Positions 8,965-18,695 are shown, counted from the stretch's first letter. The stretch is 64,000 nt of DNA from Psychrobacter sp. I-STPA10 (GCF_021012795.1 NZ_VFYU01000024.1:50711-114710), one strand, 5' to 3'. A program made the numbers and translations. The notes: a model not told the origin generated them from the letters alone.

Positions 8965-9881
8965 TGTTAAATAAAGCGTTGCCGTCAAGATGGTATGAAG
9001 CGTTAACCTTGTGTCAACAACAAGGGCGGGCGCATGTGTTGGCAACCATCGTGGCAGTGAATGGTTCAGCTCCCAGAGAGCTACAAGCGAAAATGGTGAT
9101 AACTGAAGATGCGTGTAGTGATACGCTCGGTGGGGGTGGACTAGAGTTTGATGTGATTGCTTATGCACGTCAGCTTATCAATGGGGAGTTGCCAAGTGCA
9201 GAGCCAGAGGATGATAAGACAACTGACACCCAGATAGCCAAGTCTGGAAAGTCAGGCAAACCCAAAGTAGGGCGACGTAGTGCGGTGCTGACCAAGCATT
9301 ATCCATTAGGGGCAAAGCTAGGTCAGTGCTGTGGTGGTAGTGTGACGGTGATGTTTGAGTGTTTTTATCAAACACCTGTATTGTCTTTATTGGTATTTGG
9401 CGCAGGGCATGTGGCGCAGGCGATGATAACGATATGTGCGCAGTTATCGTGTCAGGTTCACTGGGTGGACAGTCGTGCCGATATATTTGCGCAATCAAAC
9501 AACAAGTTGCCTGCACATATTCGTAGCCATGTCAGTGATGACCCCACGGAGTTTATTGCCACACACGCACAGGGACGTTATGTGGTTATTATGACCCATG
9601 ACCATGCGTTGGACTTTGAGTTGGTACGCCATGCCTTAGATTTTGGCAATAATGATGTTAATACTGATGCTAAAAAATTCGCCATACCTTATATTGGCTG
9701 TATTGGTTCAAAAACCAAAGCGGCTCGCTTTCAAGCGCGTTTGCGTCAGCGGGGCTATGATGAGCAAACTATTAATCGGCTGATTATGCCAATAGGGCTT
9801 GATATTGGGGGTAAACAGCCAATGGCAGTGGCGGTGTCTATCATGGCTCAGGTTTTGGCAGATTATAATCAACATAGTTAG
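8964..9881 (+). CDS. xdhC: Xanthine dehydrogenase maturation factor XdhC
   Basis: XdhC binds molybdenum cofactor, promotes its sulfuration and delivers it to XdhB. The N-terminal XdhC/CoxI domain shows VAVNGSAPRE, GGGGLEFDV and the CCGG motif (GQCCGGSV). A hydrophilic Lys/Asp-rich linker at about 75-105 separates these. The C-terminal half is a Rossmann domain starting LLVFGAGHVAQA (about 148), with IMTHDHALD, YIGCIGSKTKAARF and MPIGLDIGGKQP. It is translationally coupled to xdhB. The gap to guaD (139 bp) holds no clear terminator, so guaD could be transcribed with the operon. Confidence 0.93.
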   Translation: MLNKALPSRWYEALTLCQQQGRAHVLATIVAVNGSAPRELQAKMVITEDACSDTLGGGGLEFDVIAYARQLINGELPSAEPEDDKTTDTQIAKSGKSGKPKVGRRSAVLTKHYPLGAKLGQCCGGSVTVMFECFYQTPVLSLLVFGAGHVAQAMITICAQLSCQVHWVDSRADIFAQSNNKLPAHIRSHVSDDPTEFIATHAQGRYVVIMTHDHALDFELVRHALDFGNNDVNTDAKKFAIPYIGCIGSKTKAARFQARLRQRGYDEQTINRLIMPIGLDIGGKQPMAVAVSIMAQVLADYNQHS

Positions 9882-10020
9882 CCATCAACACCATTAGTCA
9901 TCAACAGTATTAGCTATCAATAAAGTTTGCCGTTATTTTTTATTCTATATTTCTTGTCTCTCATCTCTCATTTCTTATTTTTTAATTACCCCTTAACACG
10001 CCTTAATATAAGCCACTTTT

Positions 10021-11529
10021 ATGACCCTACATATTTATCAAGCCCAACTTTTACATTTTGTTAGTATGCCAGAGGCGAATCAAACTGATAAAAGCAATAA
10101 AAGCGATGCAAGTCATGAGCACAATCAACATAATGCTGTTGAAAATTCTGCCTATCTTCTCAAAGACATAAGCATTCATTCTGTGATTACGGGTGTCAGC
10201 ATTGTGCCTGAGTATATCGCTGAGGGTGTGTTGGTGGTCGATGATGTGTCTGGAAAAATTGTCGATTATGGGATAGCCACAGACATATTGCCAAAGTATA
10301 CCCAGTTAAATCCAAGTGAAAGTACAACTATCAATCAAAGTACAGGTCAAAGTGCAAGTCAAAACCAAAGTGACATAAGCCAAAAGGCACAACCGCAAGC
10401 AATGCAAATCCACGATTGCCGTGAGCAGTTAATCATGGCAGGGTTTATTGATACCCATGTGCATTATCCGCAGATAGATATGATTGCCTCCTATGGCGAG
10501 CAACTGCTTGATTGGCTTAATAATTATACCTTTGTGACGGAGGCAAATTTTGCTGACCCGCAAGTGGCAGAGGACAGCGCCTCATTTTTTCTATCACAGT
10601 TATTGACACATGGCACGACTACTGCGATGGTGTTTGCCACCAGTAATCCACTGTCAGCGCACGCATTTTTTCGCCATAGTCATCGACTCAATACTCGTAT
10701 GATTGCAGGCAATGTGTTGATGGATTGCAATGCGCCTGAGCATTTGTGTGTGCCAGCCGAACAGTCTATCAAAGACACGCAGGACTTGATTGAGCGTTGG
10801 CATGGATATGGGCGACAGCATGTTGCCATTACTCCAAGATTTGCGATTACCTCTACACCCAAGCAGTTGCAATTGGCAGGTGAGTTGTATGGCAGTTATG
10901 CGGATGTGTATTTGCAAACGCATCTGGCAGAAAATCGAGATGAGGTGGCGTTGGTGCAAAAGCTATATCCATCACACAAAGGCTATTTGGACGTGTATGC
11001 TGATATGGGGCTATTGGGGCGATATAGCACCTTGGCGCATGGTATTTATTTACAGTCAGACGAATATCAATGCCTACAGCAGACAGGGACGCAAATTGCC
11101 CATTGTCCGACTTCTAATTTGTTTTTGGGTAGTGGATTGTTTGATTTGCCTAAGACACTGGCATGTACAGGGGTGAGTATTGCCAGTGATGTGGGGGCGG
11201 GGACAAGTTTGTCGATGCTGACGACGTTATCGGAGGCGTATAAAGTTCAGCAACTGTTGGGCAATGCGTTTTCTGCTTATCAAGGTTTATATCAAATTAC
11301 CCTCGGCAATGCACAGTCATTACAATTAAGCGATAAAATTGGTAATTTGCAGGTCGGTAAAGAGGCAGATTTTGTGGTGCTAGACTTGAATGCCACGCCT
11401 TTATTGCAACGCCGTTTGGCACATTGCCAGACGTTATCAGAAAAGCTATTTGTGCTGATGATGCTGGGTGATGATAGGGTTGTTGCTAAGACCATCATTG
11501 CTGGGGTATGTCGTTATGAGAAAAGTTAA
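10021..11529 (+). CDS. guaD: Guanine deaminase
   Basis: GuaD deaminates guanine to xanthine, the substrate of the upstream Xdh, so the cluster covers guanine to urate; no urate-degrading genes are in the window. It is an amidohydrolase with the metal-binding FIDTHVHYPQ (about 141), the guanine-deaminase YGEQLLDWLNNYTF, HLAENRDE (about 301), LAHGIYL (about 338) and SDVGAGTS (about 389). At 502 residues it is some 60 longer than typical; the excess is a Ser/Gln/Thr-rich insertion at about 98-130 and a hydrophilic N-terminal loop. Its stop codon overlaps the decayed last CRISPR repeat by two bases, so the array directly abuts this gene. Confidence 0.93.
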   Translation: MTLHIYQAQLLHFVSMPEANQTDKSNKSDASHEHNQHNAVENSAYLLKDISIHSVITGVSIVPEYIAEGVLVVDDVSGKIVDYGIATDILPKYTQLNPSESTTINQSTGQSASQNQSDISQKAQPQAMQIHDCREQLIMAGFIDTHVHYPQIDMIASYGEQLLDWLNNYTFVTEANFADPQVAEDSASFFLSQLLTHGTTTAMVFATSNPLSAHAFFRHSHRLNTRMIAGNVLMDCNAPEHLCVPAEQSIKDTQDLIERWHGYGRQHVAITPRFAITSTPKQLQLAGELYGSYADVYLQTHLAENRDEVALVQKLYPSHKGYLDVYADMGLLGRYSTLAHGIYLQSDEYQCLQQTGTQIAHCPTSNLFLGSGLFDLPKTLACTGVSIASDVGAGTSLSMLTTLSEAYKVQQLLGNAFSAYQGLYQITLGNAQSLQLSDKIGNLQVGKEADFVVLDLNATPLLQRRLAHCQTLSEKLFVLMMLGDDRVVAKTIIAGVCRYEKS

Positions 11530-12852
11530 TGAGTTGCACGCACCCGCGATGGGTGCGAATTAAGACGTTCAGCGATTTTATCAGCGTCAGGGTTTCAATC
11601 CGCGCACCCGTGATGGGTGCGAATGCAAAATCAGCCAGTACAGACACCGACTACTGTTTCAATCCACGCACCCGCGATGGGTGCGAAAAATATTCCTGGT
11701 AAGTCTTATCAGTTTCTAGTGTTTCAATCCACGCACCCGCGATGGGTGCGAAGTGTTTAACTCGATACTTGATGATGTGTTTGAGGTTTCAATCCACGCA
11801 CCCGCGATGGGTGCGAAGTATCTTGCTCAGAATTTTTGCTGTTTACATCAGTTTCAATCCACGCACCCGCGATGGGTGCGAAACTCGTATATTCATTAGG
11901 TAACATACTGGCATGTTTCAATCCACGCACCTGCGATGGGTGCGAATGACAGGTATATCATATCGCACACAGCGGAAAGTTTCAATCCACGCACCCGCGA
12001 TGGGTGCGAATCTTAGTTGGTCACGATGAGATGGTAGAGCTTGTTTCAATCCACGCACCCGCGATGGGTGCGAAATGGGTCGCCATCGCTTTCATCTTCA
12101 TCAAAAGTTTCAATCCACGCACCCGCGATGGGTGCGAAACAACCCTACCCCTGAAACTTGGCTTTATTTCTGTTTCAATCCACGCACCCGCGATGGGTGC
12201 GAAGCCCTCATTTCATGTGATAAAAAAATGGGCAACCGTTTCAATCCACGCACCCGCGATGGGTGCGAAGATTCTGCCATTGCTGCCAAAGCTGATGCTT
12301 CTGTTTCAATCCACGCACCCGCGATGGGTGCGAAGACAATCAATTGCAATCAACCAAGCTATTGAAAGTTTCAATCCACGCACCCGCGATGGGTGCGAAA
12401 CGTGAGTTGCTTGAGAAAATCTTTATCACTGGTTTCAATCCACGCACCCGCGATGGGTGCGAAAAGTAATTTTAATTGCAGGGTCAGACCAGCAAGTTTC
12501 AATCCACGCACCCGCGATGGGTGCGAAAACCAATGGTTCTTATATGTCAACACTAATATGTTTCAATCCACGCACCCGCGATGGGTGCGAACTGTGCGCT
12601 TAATCGTATCAACTGACCAAAATGGTTTCAATCCACGCACCCGCGATGGGTGCGAAACCTGTCATAAGTAATATCAAAGGAATTTAAAATGTTTCAATCC
12701 ACGCACCCGCGATGGGTGCGAAATACCGATGGTACAAACTGACACTATTTCTATGTTTCAATCCACGCACCCGCGATGGGTGCGAACGATTACTAAAAGA
12801 ACATAACTATTATGTATTTGGTTTCAATCCACGCACCCGCGATGGGTGCGAA
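11528..12852 (-). CRISPR. Type I-C-like CRISPR array, 21 repeats and 20 spacers
   Basis: The 32-bp repeat begins gtttcaatccacgcaccc on the plus strand and ends gatgggtgcgaa; it contains an imperfect palindrome gcaccc/gggtgc. I placed repeats at 11528 (degenerate), 11592, 11656, 11721, 11786, 11851, 11915, 11979, 12043, 12107, 12172, 12238, 12303, 12368, 12432, 12496, 12560, 12625, 12691, 12755 and 12821. Spacers are 32-34 bp and all different. By comparison with type I-C repeats the transcribed strand is minus (RNA repeat ending GGATTGAAAC), the same direction as the cas genes, with the leader at 12853 onward. The far end is decayed: 11528 has lost nine bases of homology, 11592 has two changes and 11915 one, as expected for the oldest end. 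Confidence 0.98.
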
Positions 12853-13204
12853 AGCCTATGAGTTAACTCGTTATAAACATTAGAAAAAAACCTGTGTTTT
12901 TGCGAGTGTTACTCATAAAGGCGATATTGACTGGTATTGCACCAGTCAATAGTTGACAGTTTATGGGGTGGGGCTATATAAATCAAGTTGTTAAATAGGG
13001 TTTTACCACGATTGCGAGTGTCCCAGTGTTTTTATGTATGCTATGGGTTCGCAATGACCTTATGACGGTCATTTGTGGGGCTGGGCATAGTTGATTTAAT
13101 ACAAAACTGCTACTTTATCATCCTCGCTCACAGTACTATTTGTACAGCTTCGCTCGGCTTCCTCGTATCAGTCTTATCTTGAAGCAACTATAGGACATAT
13201 AAGG
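12853..13204 (-). promoter_or_regulatory. CRISPR leader with two palindromes
   Basis: This gene-free stretch lies between cas2 and the newest repeat and should carry the crRNA promoter and integration signals. It contains a perfect 11-bp inverted repeat at 12925-12951 (arms around ATTGC) and a 7-bp inverted repeat at 13053-13073 (AATGACC/GGTCATT), plus the octamer GCGAGTGT twice (about 12902 and 13014). The cas2-proximal part (about 13105-13200) is GC-richer with short direct and inverted motifs and could be a separate inserted element. Leader function is inferred from position and repeat polarity. Confidence 0.6.
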
Positions 13205-13528
13205 TTAAAATAGTAGCATGTCGTTTAAGTCTAGTACAGGTTTTGCACCAATGTGTTCTACTTTTCGTTGCCAGTTTTTACCCAGATAGTAGTAGCGTAG
13301 ACTGTCGACACTGGGGTCGATGATATCTTCGAGTTTGGCTTTAAGCATCGTCCATTCGGCAGGGTTGACTTCGATTTCGAAGACGGAATACTGCACACGT
13401 TGCCCATAGTTAAGACAGTGTTTGGCTATATGGCGTAGGCGTTTGGTACTGTGATTGGTATCACTGCTATTATTGTTGTCGTTGATGGCGGTGGCGATGT
13501 CGTAGGTGACAAGTATCATCATAATCAT
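13205..13528 (-). CDS. cas2: CRISPR-associated endonuclease Cas2
   Basis: Cas2 dimerises between Cas1 dimers to form the spacer-integration complex. The ferredoxin-like fold is evident from ILVTYDIAT at the N-terminus (Asp of the metal site), LRHIAKHCLNYGQRVQYSVFE, and LRYYYLGKNW. An Asn/Asp/Ser-rich insertion (about 16-29) replaces the usual short loop, making it 107 residues against about 96. AGGAATAA precedes the start; ATG codons three and four codons in are alternatives. It is the last gene of the cas operon, 49 bp after cas1. Confidence 0.93.
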   Translation of the reverse strand: MIMMILVTYDIATAINDNNNSSDTNHSTKRLRHIAKHCLNYGQRVQYSVFEIEVNPAEWTMLKAKLEDIIDPSVDSLRYYYLGKNWQRKVEHIGAKPVLDLNDMLLF

Positions 13529-13577
13529 TTATTCCTATTTTTAAATAATTTTACAGTATTGTTTAAAAAACATGATT

Positions 13578-14669
13578 TTATTTCCATAAGAACGGGACAT
13601 AAGCGTCGATGTCACCACGGATATGCCGAGCCATGATGGTGGCTTGTAGGTGCAGTAGTAAGCCAAAAGGGACGGTTTCTTCAAACCAGTCGTGCTGTAG
13701 GGTTTGTTGTTTGCGTTCATGCCATGCTTTGAGGAAGGTTTGGCGGGCGGTGTCTTTGAGTTGTACGGCTCCGTTTTCGGCTTGGGTGAAGTCGCTGGGT
13801 TTGAGCTGTTTTTTGTTGATAAGCGATAGGACAAAGCGGTCTGCGATGGGGCGAAATTCTTCGATGAGGTCAAGGGCAAGTGAGGGTCTGCCTGCTCGTA
13901 GTTGGTGAAAAAATCCGCAAGCGGGGTCTAGTCCGACGGTTTCTAAGGCACTGCGACAGTCGTGGGTGAGTAGGGTGTAGGTAAAGGATAGTAGGGCATT
14001 GATGGGGTCGGTGGGTGGGTTGCGGGTGCGTTTGGCAAAGGTGAAGTTGTCGTTGCGTATAAAGGTGGGAAAGACGGAAAAGTAGACGCTTGCCATGTCG
14101 CCTTCGTAGCCGAGTAGTTGGGCTAGGGTTGGGCTGTTTGTGTTATTTGTTGGGCTGTTTGTGCTGTTTATGGAATCGGGGCTGTCAGTGATGGCGTTGA
14201 TAAGGGTGGCAAGTGTGTTTTCTAGGCGTTTTTGGGCGTGGTTCAGTTGTTGTATGGTGCTTTGCTCAAGCTGTGTTTGGTAGTCACGTAGGTATCGGCG
14301 TATGACTTGGCGTTGGTTGTGAATTTTGCCGAGGACAATGCTGTGGGCGATGGGTTGGTGTCGTTTTGGGTCGTCGCTGATGCGGTACTGCTCTCGGCGT
14401 AAAAAGACGTTGCCACTGACTACCCCTTCGATGCGGGCTTGAAATCTGCCGTATTGGTTGAGGTGGGTGATGGTGATGCCGTTGTCGGTGCAATGTGCCA
14501 TAAGCGCGGGCGATAGGGATATTTGCCCAAAACAGACGATGGCTTGTAGTTTGTGTATGGGGACGCGTCCTGCGATTTGGTGGTCGATGTTCATGACGAC
14601 GTTTTCGCCTTGTTTGTTAAGCCATGCCCCTTGGGTTTGGACAAATAGGGTGTTTTTTAGGGGTCGCAT
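13578..14669 (-). CDS. cas1: CRISPR-associated integrase Cas1
   Basis: Cas1 is the integrase that inserts spacers. The N-terminal beta domain (NTLFVQTQGAWL) is followed by the helical catalytic domain: the metal-binding Glu lies in LLGYEGDMASVYF, and further catalytic residues lie in FFHQLRAGRPSLALDLIEEFRP. I chose the ATG at 14669 because AAGGA lies seven bases upstream and homology starts there; an in-frame upstream ATG at 14738 would add 23 unconvincing residues. The gene overlaps the end of cas4 by 13 bp. A Ser/Asn/Thr/Pro-rich insertion (about 160-180) makes it about 20 residues longer than typical. Confidence 0.95.
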   Translation of the reverse strand: MRPLKNTLFVQTQGAWLNKQGENVVMNIDHQIAGRVPIHKLQAIVCFGQISLSPALMAHCTDNGITITHLNQYGRFQARIEGVVSGNVFLRREQYRISDDPKRHQPIAHSIVLGKIHNQRQVIRRYLRDYQTQLEQSTIQQLNHAQKRLENTLATLINAITDSPDSINSTNSPTNNTNSPTLAQLLGYEGDMASVYFSVFPTFIRNDNFTFAKRTRNPPTDPINALLSFTYTLLTHDCRSALETVGLDPACGFFHQLRAGRPSLALDLIEEFRPIADRFVLSLINKKQLKPSDFTQAENGAVQLKDTARQTFLKAWHERKQQTLQHDWFEETVPFGLLLHLQATIMARHIRGDIDAYVPFLWK

Positions 14670-15367
14670 GGTGATTCCTTTTGGTTTTGGTCTTTGTGTG
14701 GTTCGTTTAGGCTGTGGCTGATTTTTTTGTGTAGCCATGTTTTGGCGTTTTTGTTAAATATTTTGGGGTGGCAATGGTTTTTAAGTGAGCAGTTTCGACA
14801 TTTGCTGGTACTGTAGCTGGGCTTGGGGGTGATGGCGGTGTCAATGATTTGGCGACAGGCGTGTATGGTATCTAAGGTAAGTTGTCTTAATTCTGGATCA
14901 AATTTGACGATATGACGACGACGGGTTTTGCCATAAAATAATGCCCCTTCGGGAACGGTGCATTGGTGCATGTCTTCGAGGCATAGGGCTTGGGCGCAAA
15001 GTTGTACTTCGTCGGCTCGGTGTGATTTGGGTTTACCGCGTTTGTATTCGATGGGGTAGGGAATGGGTTGGTCAGTTTTGTTATTGTCGATATTATGGTT
15101 GCTGTTATTGTCAGTTTTAGTAGGGCTATGGTATTCGACAACGTCGGCAATGCCTTCTAGTCCGAGGGTTTTATGCCCTAAGGGTAGAGTGCGTACGCTG
15201 GTGATTGCACCTCGTTTATCATGTACGCCATCGTTGACTTTTTGGTGCATGACTTGACCTTCAGCGGTAAAGATATTTTCTTCCCATATACATTCTAGTT
15301 CGATAAGGGCAAATTGGCGTGGGCAAAATAGGTAATGCTGTAGGCGGGATAGGTAGAGGGTTTGCAT
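14657..15367 (-). CDS. cas4: CRISPR-associated exonuclease Cas4 (PD-(D/E)XK, Fe-S)
   Basis: Cas4 trims prespacers and enforces PAM choice before integration. The four Fe-S cysteines are visible: one in HYLFCPRQ near residue 15 and three in KCRNCSLKNHC near 190. The nuclease core shows EGIADVVEY and PIEYKRGKPK (the Glu-x-Lys). An Asn/Asp-rich insertion (about 83-100) separates the core strands. It overlaps cas3 by one base (TAATG) and cas1 by 13 bp, so the adaptation genes are tightly coupled to cas3. Confidence 0.93.
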   Translation of the reverse strand: MQTLYLSRLQHYLFCPRQFALIELECIWEENIFTAEGQVMHQKVNDGVHDKRGAITSVRTLPLGHKTLGLEGIADVVEYHSPTKTDNNSNHNIDNNKTDQPIPYPIEYKRGKPKSHRADEVQLCAQALCLEDMHQCTVPEGALFYGKTRRRHIVKFDPELRQLTLDTIHACRQIIDTAITPKPSYSTSKCRNCSLKNHCHPKIFNKNAKTWLHKKISHSLNEPHKDQNQKESPCDP

Positions 15368-17802
15368 TACCAGACTCCGCCAGTTTGCTCAAAAAATGTA
15401 TCAATTTCGATAACCCCTGCAAAAATACCCAGAAAATCATTATAGTCATAAGTATCTATCCAAGAGTAGACGTTATCTATTTGAGCGTTGGGAATAGGTA
15501 TTAAGTGGAAGTGTTGAATTTTGTTAAACCATAGTTGAACAGAGTGTTTTTGTATGTCTTTCCAATCGACAAAAAATCCAAGTTTGAGACTATGTTTGAG
15601 ACTATTAATAATAGAAGAATTGGTAATAACTGTATAAGTCTCACTATTAATAATCTTATATTCGTCATGTACGTTTTGAAAATCACAACTATTTTCAGCG
15701 TCGATGAGAGATTTTTGCCGTTTTTTTGCCTCTGTCACTACCCCTTTATGTAAGAAATCATTTTGCAAGGCACGAGTGACCAGTTGGTTAACTTCTGTTG
15801 TTCTTTGTTCTAGCTCTGCCCATTTATCAGCAAATATTTCACTACTACGTTTAAAGGCTGGATGTTGGTTAATCTCATCATCAGGTGTTATCACAAAGTC
15901 ATATAGTATGGCGTTATTGCGTTTGCCATGGCGATTGATACGACCAGATACTTGAATATAGCTTGAGACAGAGCAACGCTCACGATAGCCAAACTGAAAA
16001 TCTAAATCAACACCTGCTTCCACACAACTGGTAGCAACTAGAAACCAAGGCTTATCGTTCCATTCACTATCTTTTTGTCGGCGTTCTATTTCATCAATAA
16101 TTTTGACTCTATCGTTAGGCGTGAGAGCAGTTGATAGTTGTAAAACTTGACGATTTTTTAGGGCTAGATTGGCTGTGTCTTCTTCTAAATACTTTGCAAG
16201 ATAATAGGCTATAAAAGCACTTGATTGAGTGGTGTTTAAAATAACCAAGCTACAAGGTCTAAGGTCATCAAAATTTTTAAGCTCTTCTACAATATGAGTG
16301 ATAAGCTGATGTTTATCCAAAGGATTTGTTATTTGTTCATAGATGACTCGCTGTTGTTCTAACTGATTGGCTTTAGCCAGTAATGAGTCAGATAATAATT
16401 CTGGTATATAAGATAGGTCTTTTTGTTCTATCAAATACGCATTTTGCCAAAACTCAACCATAGAGCCAGAAGAAAAAATAATGTGACAGCCCCATTGTTC
16501 TGATAATAGTTTTAACCATTTCCAAGAGATAGCGAGTAATTCTGGGGGCAAGCAGGCATGCGATTCGTCAATAAAAATGACAGAACCGACAATATTATGT
16601 AGCTTTTTCAGGCGAGTAGGATTGGCACTGGCTAAGGTTTCAAAAAATTGTACCGCTGTCGTGACAAGAATGGGTGCTTCCCATGAACTGGCATATTGAC
16701 GCAGTTCTTTGTGGCTAAATTCAACTTTATGATGGTTTTCTACGACGGTTTCTTCAGGGTCTTCATCTGATAGCACCATTGATTTACGTAGTGTTCTGAC
16801 AGTTTGGGTTAATATATTGGTAAAAGGGGCAATAATAATGAGCCTACTGGCATCATAAGCCACTGCTTTACGCAATAAATAAGCCGTCACAGCCGTTGTC
16901 TTACCAAGACCAACACTTGCCGAACACATTTCTAATGAGCTTGCGTTTATTGGTCTATTTAAACAATGTTCAAATAAATCATGGCGTAACTGGTTGCGAG
17001 CAGATTTGTTTGCATACGGTGTTTGGTCTAAGTCGTTTACATATTGTGTTAACTTGTCTAAACGTGCTTGCCATTTTGTCGAGGCAGGACAAAACTGTTT
17101 CATGGCAATTTGTTGATGATAGTTTGCTGTACTGCTATGGTCGGCATCAACCAGACATGACAACATAATTCTGGTGGTTAAGCTCTCATTTGGTAGCTTG
17201 CAAGCGACGATAGGATATTCACCACAAGCCAGTATTTGCTGGTTTTTATAGTCTTGTAATCTTTGTTGAGTGATAGCAATGGTTTGGTAGTGATTGGTAT
17301 AATCTTCAATTTCGAGGTTTTGTCGATGGTGGCGTTTACCACGTAATAAATAATTATCTCGAGGAATATCAATATTACGCCAAATTCTCTTATTAAAGCT
17401 TATTTCACTACTTTTATTGGCAAGTCCAGGTGCGTGATGTCCACGAATAACCCAACCAAGCAATTCATTACCCATCTTATTGGCTATTGCAACACCTGCA
17501 TCAATGTGGTCAATGGGCAAACGTCCCTGTTTTTCTTGCCGTAGTATGACTTGATTGTCTTTATCAAGTTTACCCATGTCATGTAGCATGATAGAGGCTT
17601 TATACGTTTGTTTTAGAATTTCTTTGGTTGCCTTATCAAAGGCAGTAAACTCTAAAAGGTACTCAATTAAGGGCATACCATACTCAAGCATCTCTTGAAT
17701 ATGGTCATGATAAGTATGAGGTAGCACAGTTGCTATATTAACAGAATTTTGTACTGGGCTACCTTGTGCTGCTTTGGGTGGCGTATGAGCAACTAATTCC
17801 AT
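15367..17802 (-). CDS. cas3: CRISPR-associated helicase-nuclease Cas3 (HD + DExH)
   Basis: Cas3 is recruited by Cascade to nick, unwind and degrade target DNA. The N-terminal HD nuclease domain has HTYHDHI, MLHDMGK (about 73-79), DHIDAG and RGHHAPG. The helicase follows with Walker A SVGLGKTT (about 292), the DESH box FIDESHACLPP (about 396), motif III SSGS, and motif VI VSGRINRHG (about 625). Length (811) is normal. It overlaps cas7 by 10 bp and cas4 by 1 bp. Its position between cas7 and cas4 is odd: type I-C operons normally begin with cas3. All key motifs are intact. Confidence 0.95.
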   Translation of the reverse strand: MELVAHTPPKAAQGSPVQNSVNIATVLPHTYHDHIQEMLEYGMPLIEYLLEFTAFDKATKEILKQTYKASIMLHDMGKLDKDNQVILRQEKQGRLPIDHIDAGVAIANKMGNELLGWVIRGHHAPGLANKSSEISFNKRIWRNIDIPRDNYLLRGKRHHRQNLEIEDYTNHYQTIAITQQRLQDYKNQQILACGEYPIVACKLPNESLTTRIMLSCLVDADHSSTANYHQQIAMKQFCPASTKWQARLDKLTQYVNDLDQTPYANKSARNQLRHDLFEHCLNRPINASSLEMCSASVGLGKTTAVTAYLLRKAVAYDASRLIIIAPFTNILTQTVRTLRKSMVLSDEDPEETVVENHHKVEFSHKELRQYASSWEAPILVTTAVQFFETLASANPTRLKKLHNIVGSVIFIDESHACLPPELLAISWKWLKLLSEQWGCHIIFSSGSMVEFWQNAYLIEQKDLSYIPELLSDSLLAKANQLEQQRVIYEQITNPLDKHQLITHIVEELKNFDDLRPCSLVILNTTQSSAFIAYYLAKYLEEDTANLALKNRQVLQLSTALTPNDRVKIIDEIERRQKDSEWNDKPWFLVATSCVEAGVDLDFQFGYRERCSVSSYIQVSGRINRHGKRNNAILYDFVITPDDEINQHPAFKRSSEIFADKWAELEQRTTEVNQLVTRALQNDFLHKGVVTEAKKRQKSLIDAENSCDFQNVHDEYKIINSETYTVITNSSIINSLKHSLKLGFFVDWKDIQKHSVQLWFNKIQHFHLIPIPNAQIDNVYSWIDTYDYNDFLGIFAGVIEIDTFFEQTGGVW

Positions 17803-18695
17803 GATTTTAGTGTTAAGTCCTCTATCTTATTAAAACGCTCGGCTAAATCACCTAAGCTATCAAGATTGGGAATAATATAGTCATCTAATGATGTTGGATT
17901 GCTGACACCTTCTTTTAATCTAGGCTTTAAAGCTGACATGAGCAGATGTTCTGGACAAGAGCCAAGTGGGCTTTTATGTTCGGCACACCAAGCGTGTAAT
18001 ATATCAATATTGGGTCTGATAGCCGATGTGGTATGAGCATAAATATGTGGCGTTACAAATTGAAATAAGTCCACGTCTTCTTGCGTTGCCCCTGTTTTAA
18101 GAGCAACTGATGGGTTGATATAAAAAGGAATGCAGTAAATACCATGAGTGACGACTCTAAAAGCAAGCGGTGCCATTCCTCTATCTTTACCTGACTCTAC
18201 CCCTGATTTATTGGTAAATGTCATGCGTTCAATTTGAATGGGTGCAACGGATAACCCAACCCCCAGTTGTAATACACCTGTATTAGTAAAATGCTCTAGT
18301 TCACCATCAGCTTTGCGTTTTTTTTGTTTTTCATCCTTATCATCTATTTTTTCTAAAAAAGTATTACCAAATAATCGAGCGTCCCAATAGCGTTGCTTAA
18401 AATCTTTAGTATCTAAGGCAAGAATTTTTGAACGGTCACGCCCACGTTTTTCTAAAATTTGAAAGTCATTGTCTGATTTATCAAGTTTGAATAAATTTCT
18501 AGCTTCCCGCATTACCATAGACTCATCGATAAGCTCACGATATTTGCGTTTTACTGAAGGTGGTGATATTAATCCAAGCCCATCAAGCTCTCGCATACGG
18601 GGTTCAGATTCCATATCGGGGTCGCCATTAGGGTTTGACATGGTGGCTTGGATAATAATAAGACCAGCATAGCGGTTAAAAGGTGCGTTTGACAT
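17793..18695 (-). CDS. cas7: Type I-C-like Cascade backbone subunit Cas7
   Basis: Cas7 polymerises along the crRNA to form the Cascade spine. The protein shows the Csd2-type signature NPNGDPDMESEPR followed by SVKRKYREL, a DARLFG motif, and the ERMTF / GMAPLAFRVVTHGIYCIPF region. It is 300 residues, near the family size. GGAG lies eight bases before the start. A 73-bp gap separates it from cas8c, the largest in the operon. Sequence around the GDPD motif deviates from the usual I-C pattern (no TGHGLVTD-like stretch), so the locus may be a I-C variant. Confidence 0.88.
   Translation of the reverse strand: MSNAPFNRYAGLIIIQATMSNPNGDPDMESEPRMRELDGLGLISPPSVKRKYRELIDESMVMREARNLFKLDKSDNDFQILEKRGRDRSKILALDTKDFKQRYWDARLFGNTFLEKIDDKDEKQKKRKADGELEHFTNTGVLQLGVGLSVAPIQIERMTFTNKSGVESGKDRGMAPLAFRVVTHGIYCIPFYINPSVALKTGATQEDVDLFQFVTPHIYAHTTSAIRPNIDILHAWCAEHKSPLGSCPEHLLMSALKPRLKEGVSNPTSLDDYIIPNLDSLGDLAERFNKIEDLTLKSWN

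Noticed and set aside
12004..12671. Open frames with repeated HAPAMGAK or HPRWVR-like segments
   Set aside because: They are translations of the CRISPR repeat and spacers, not genes.
13105..13218. GC-richer block with TGCTACT and AGTAGCA at its ends as a further MITE beside cas2
   Set aside because: One end lies in cas2 coding sequence and only one copy is in the window; arms are short. It may simply be leader.
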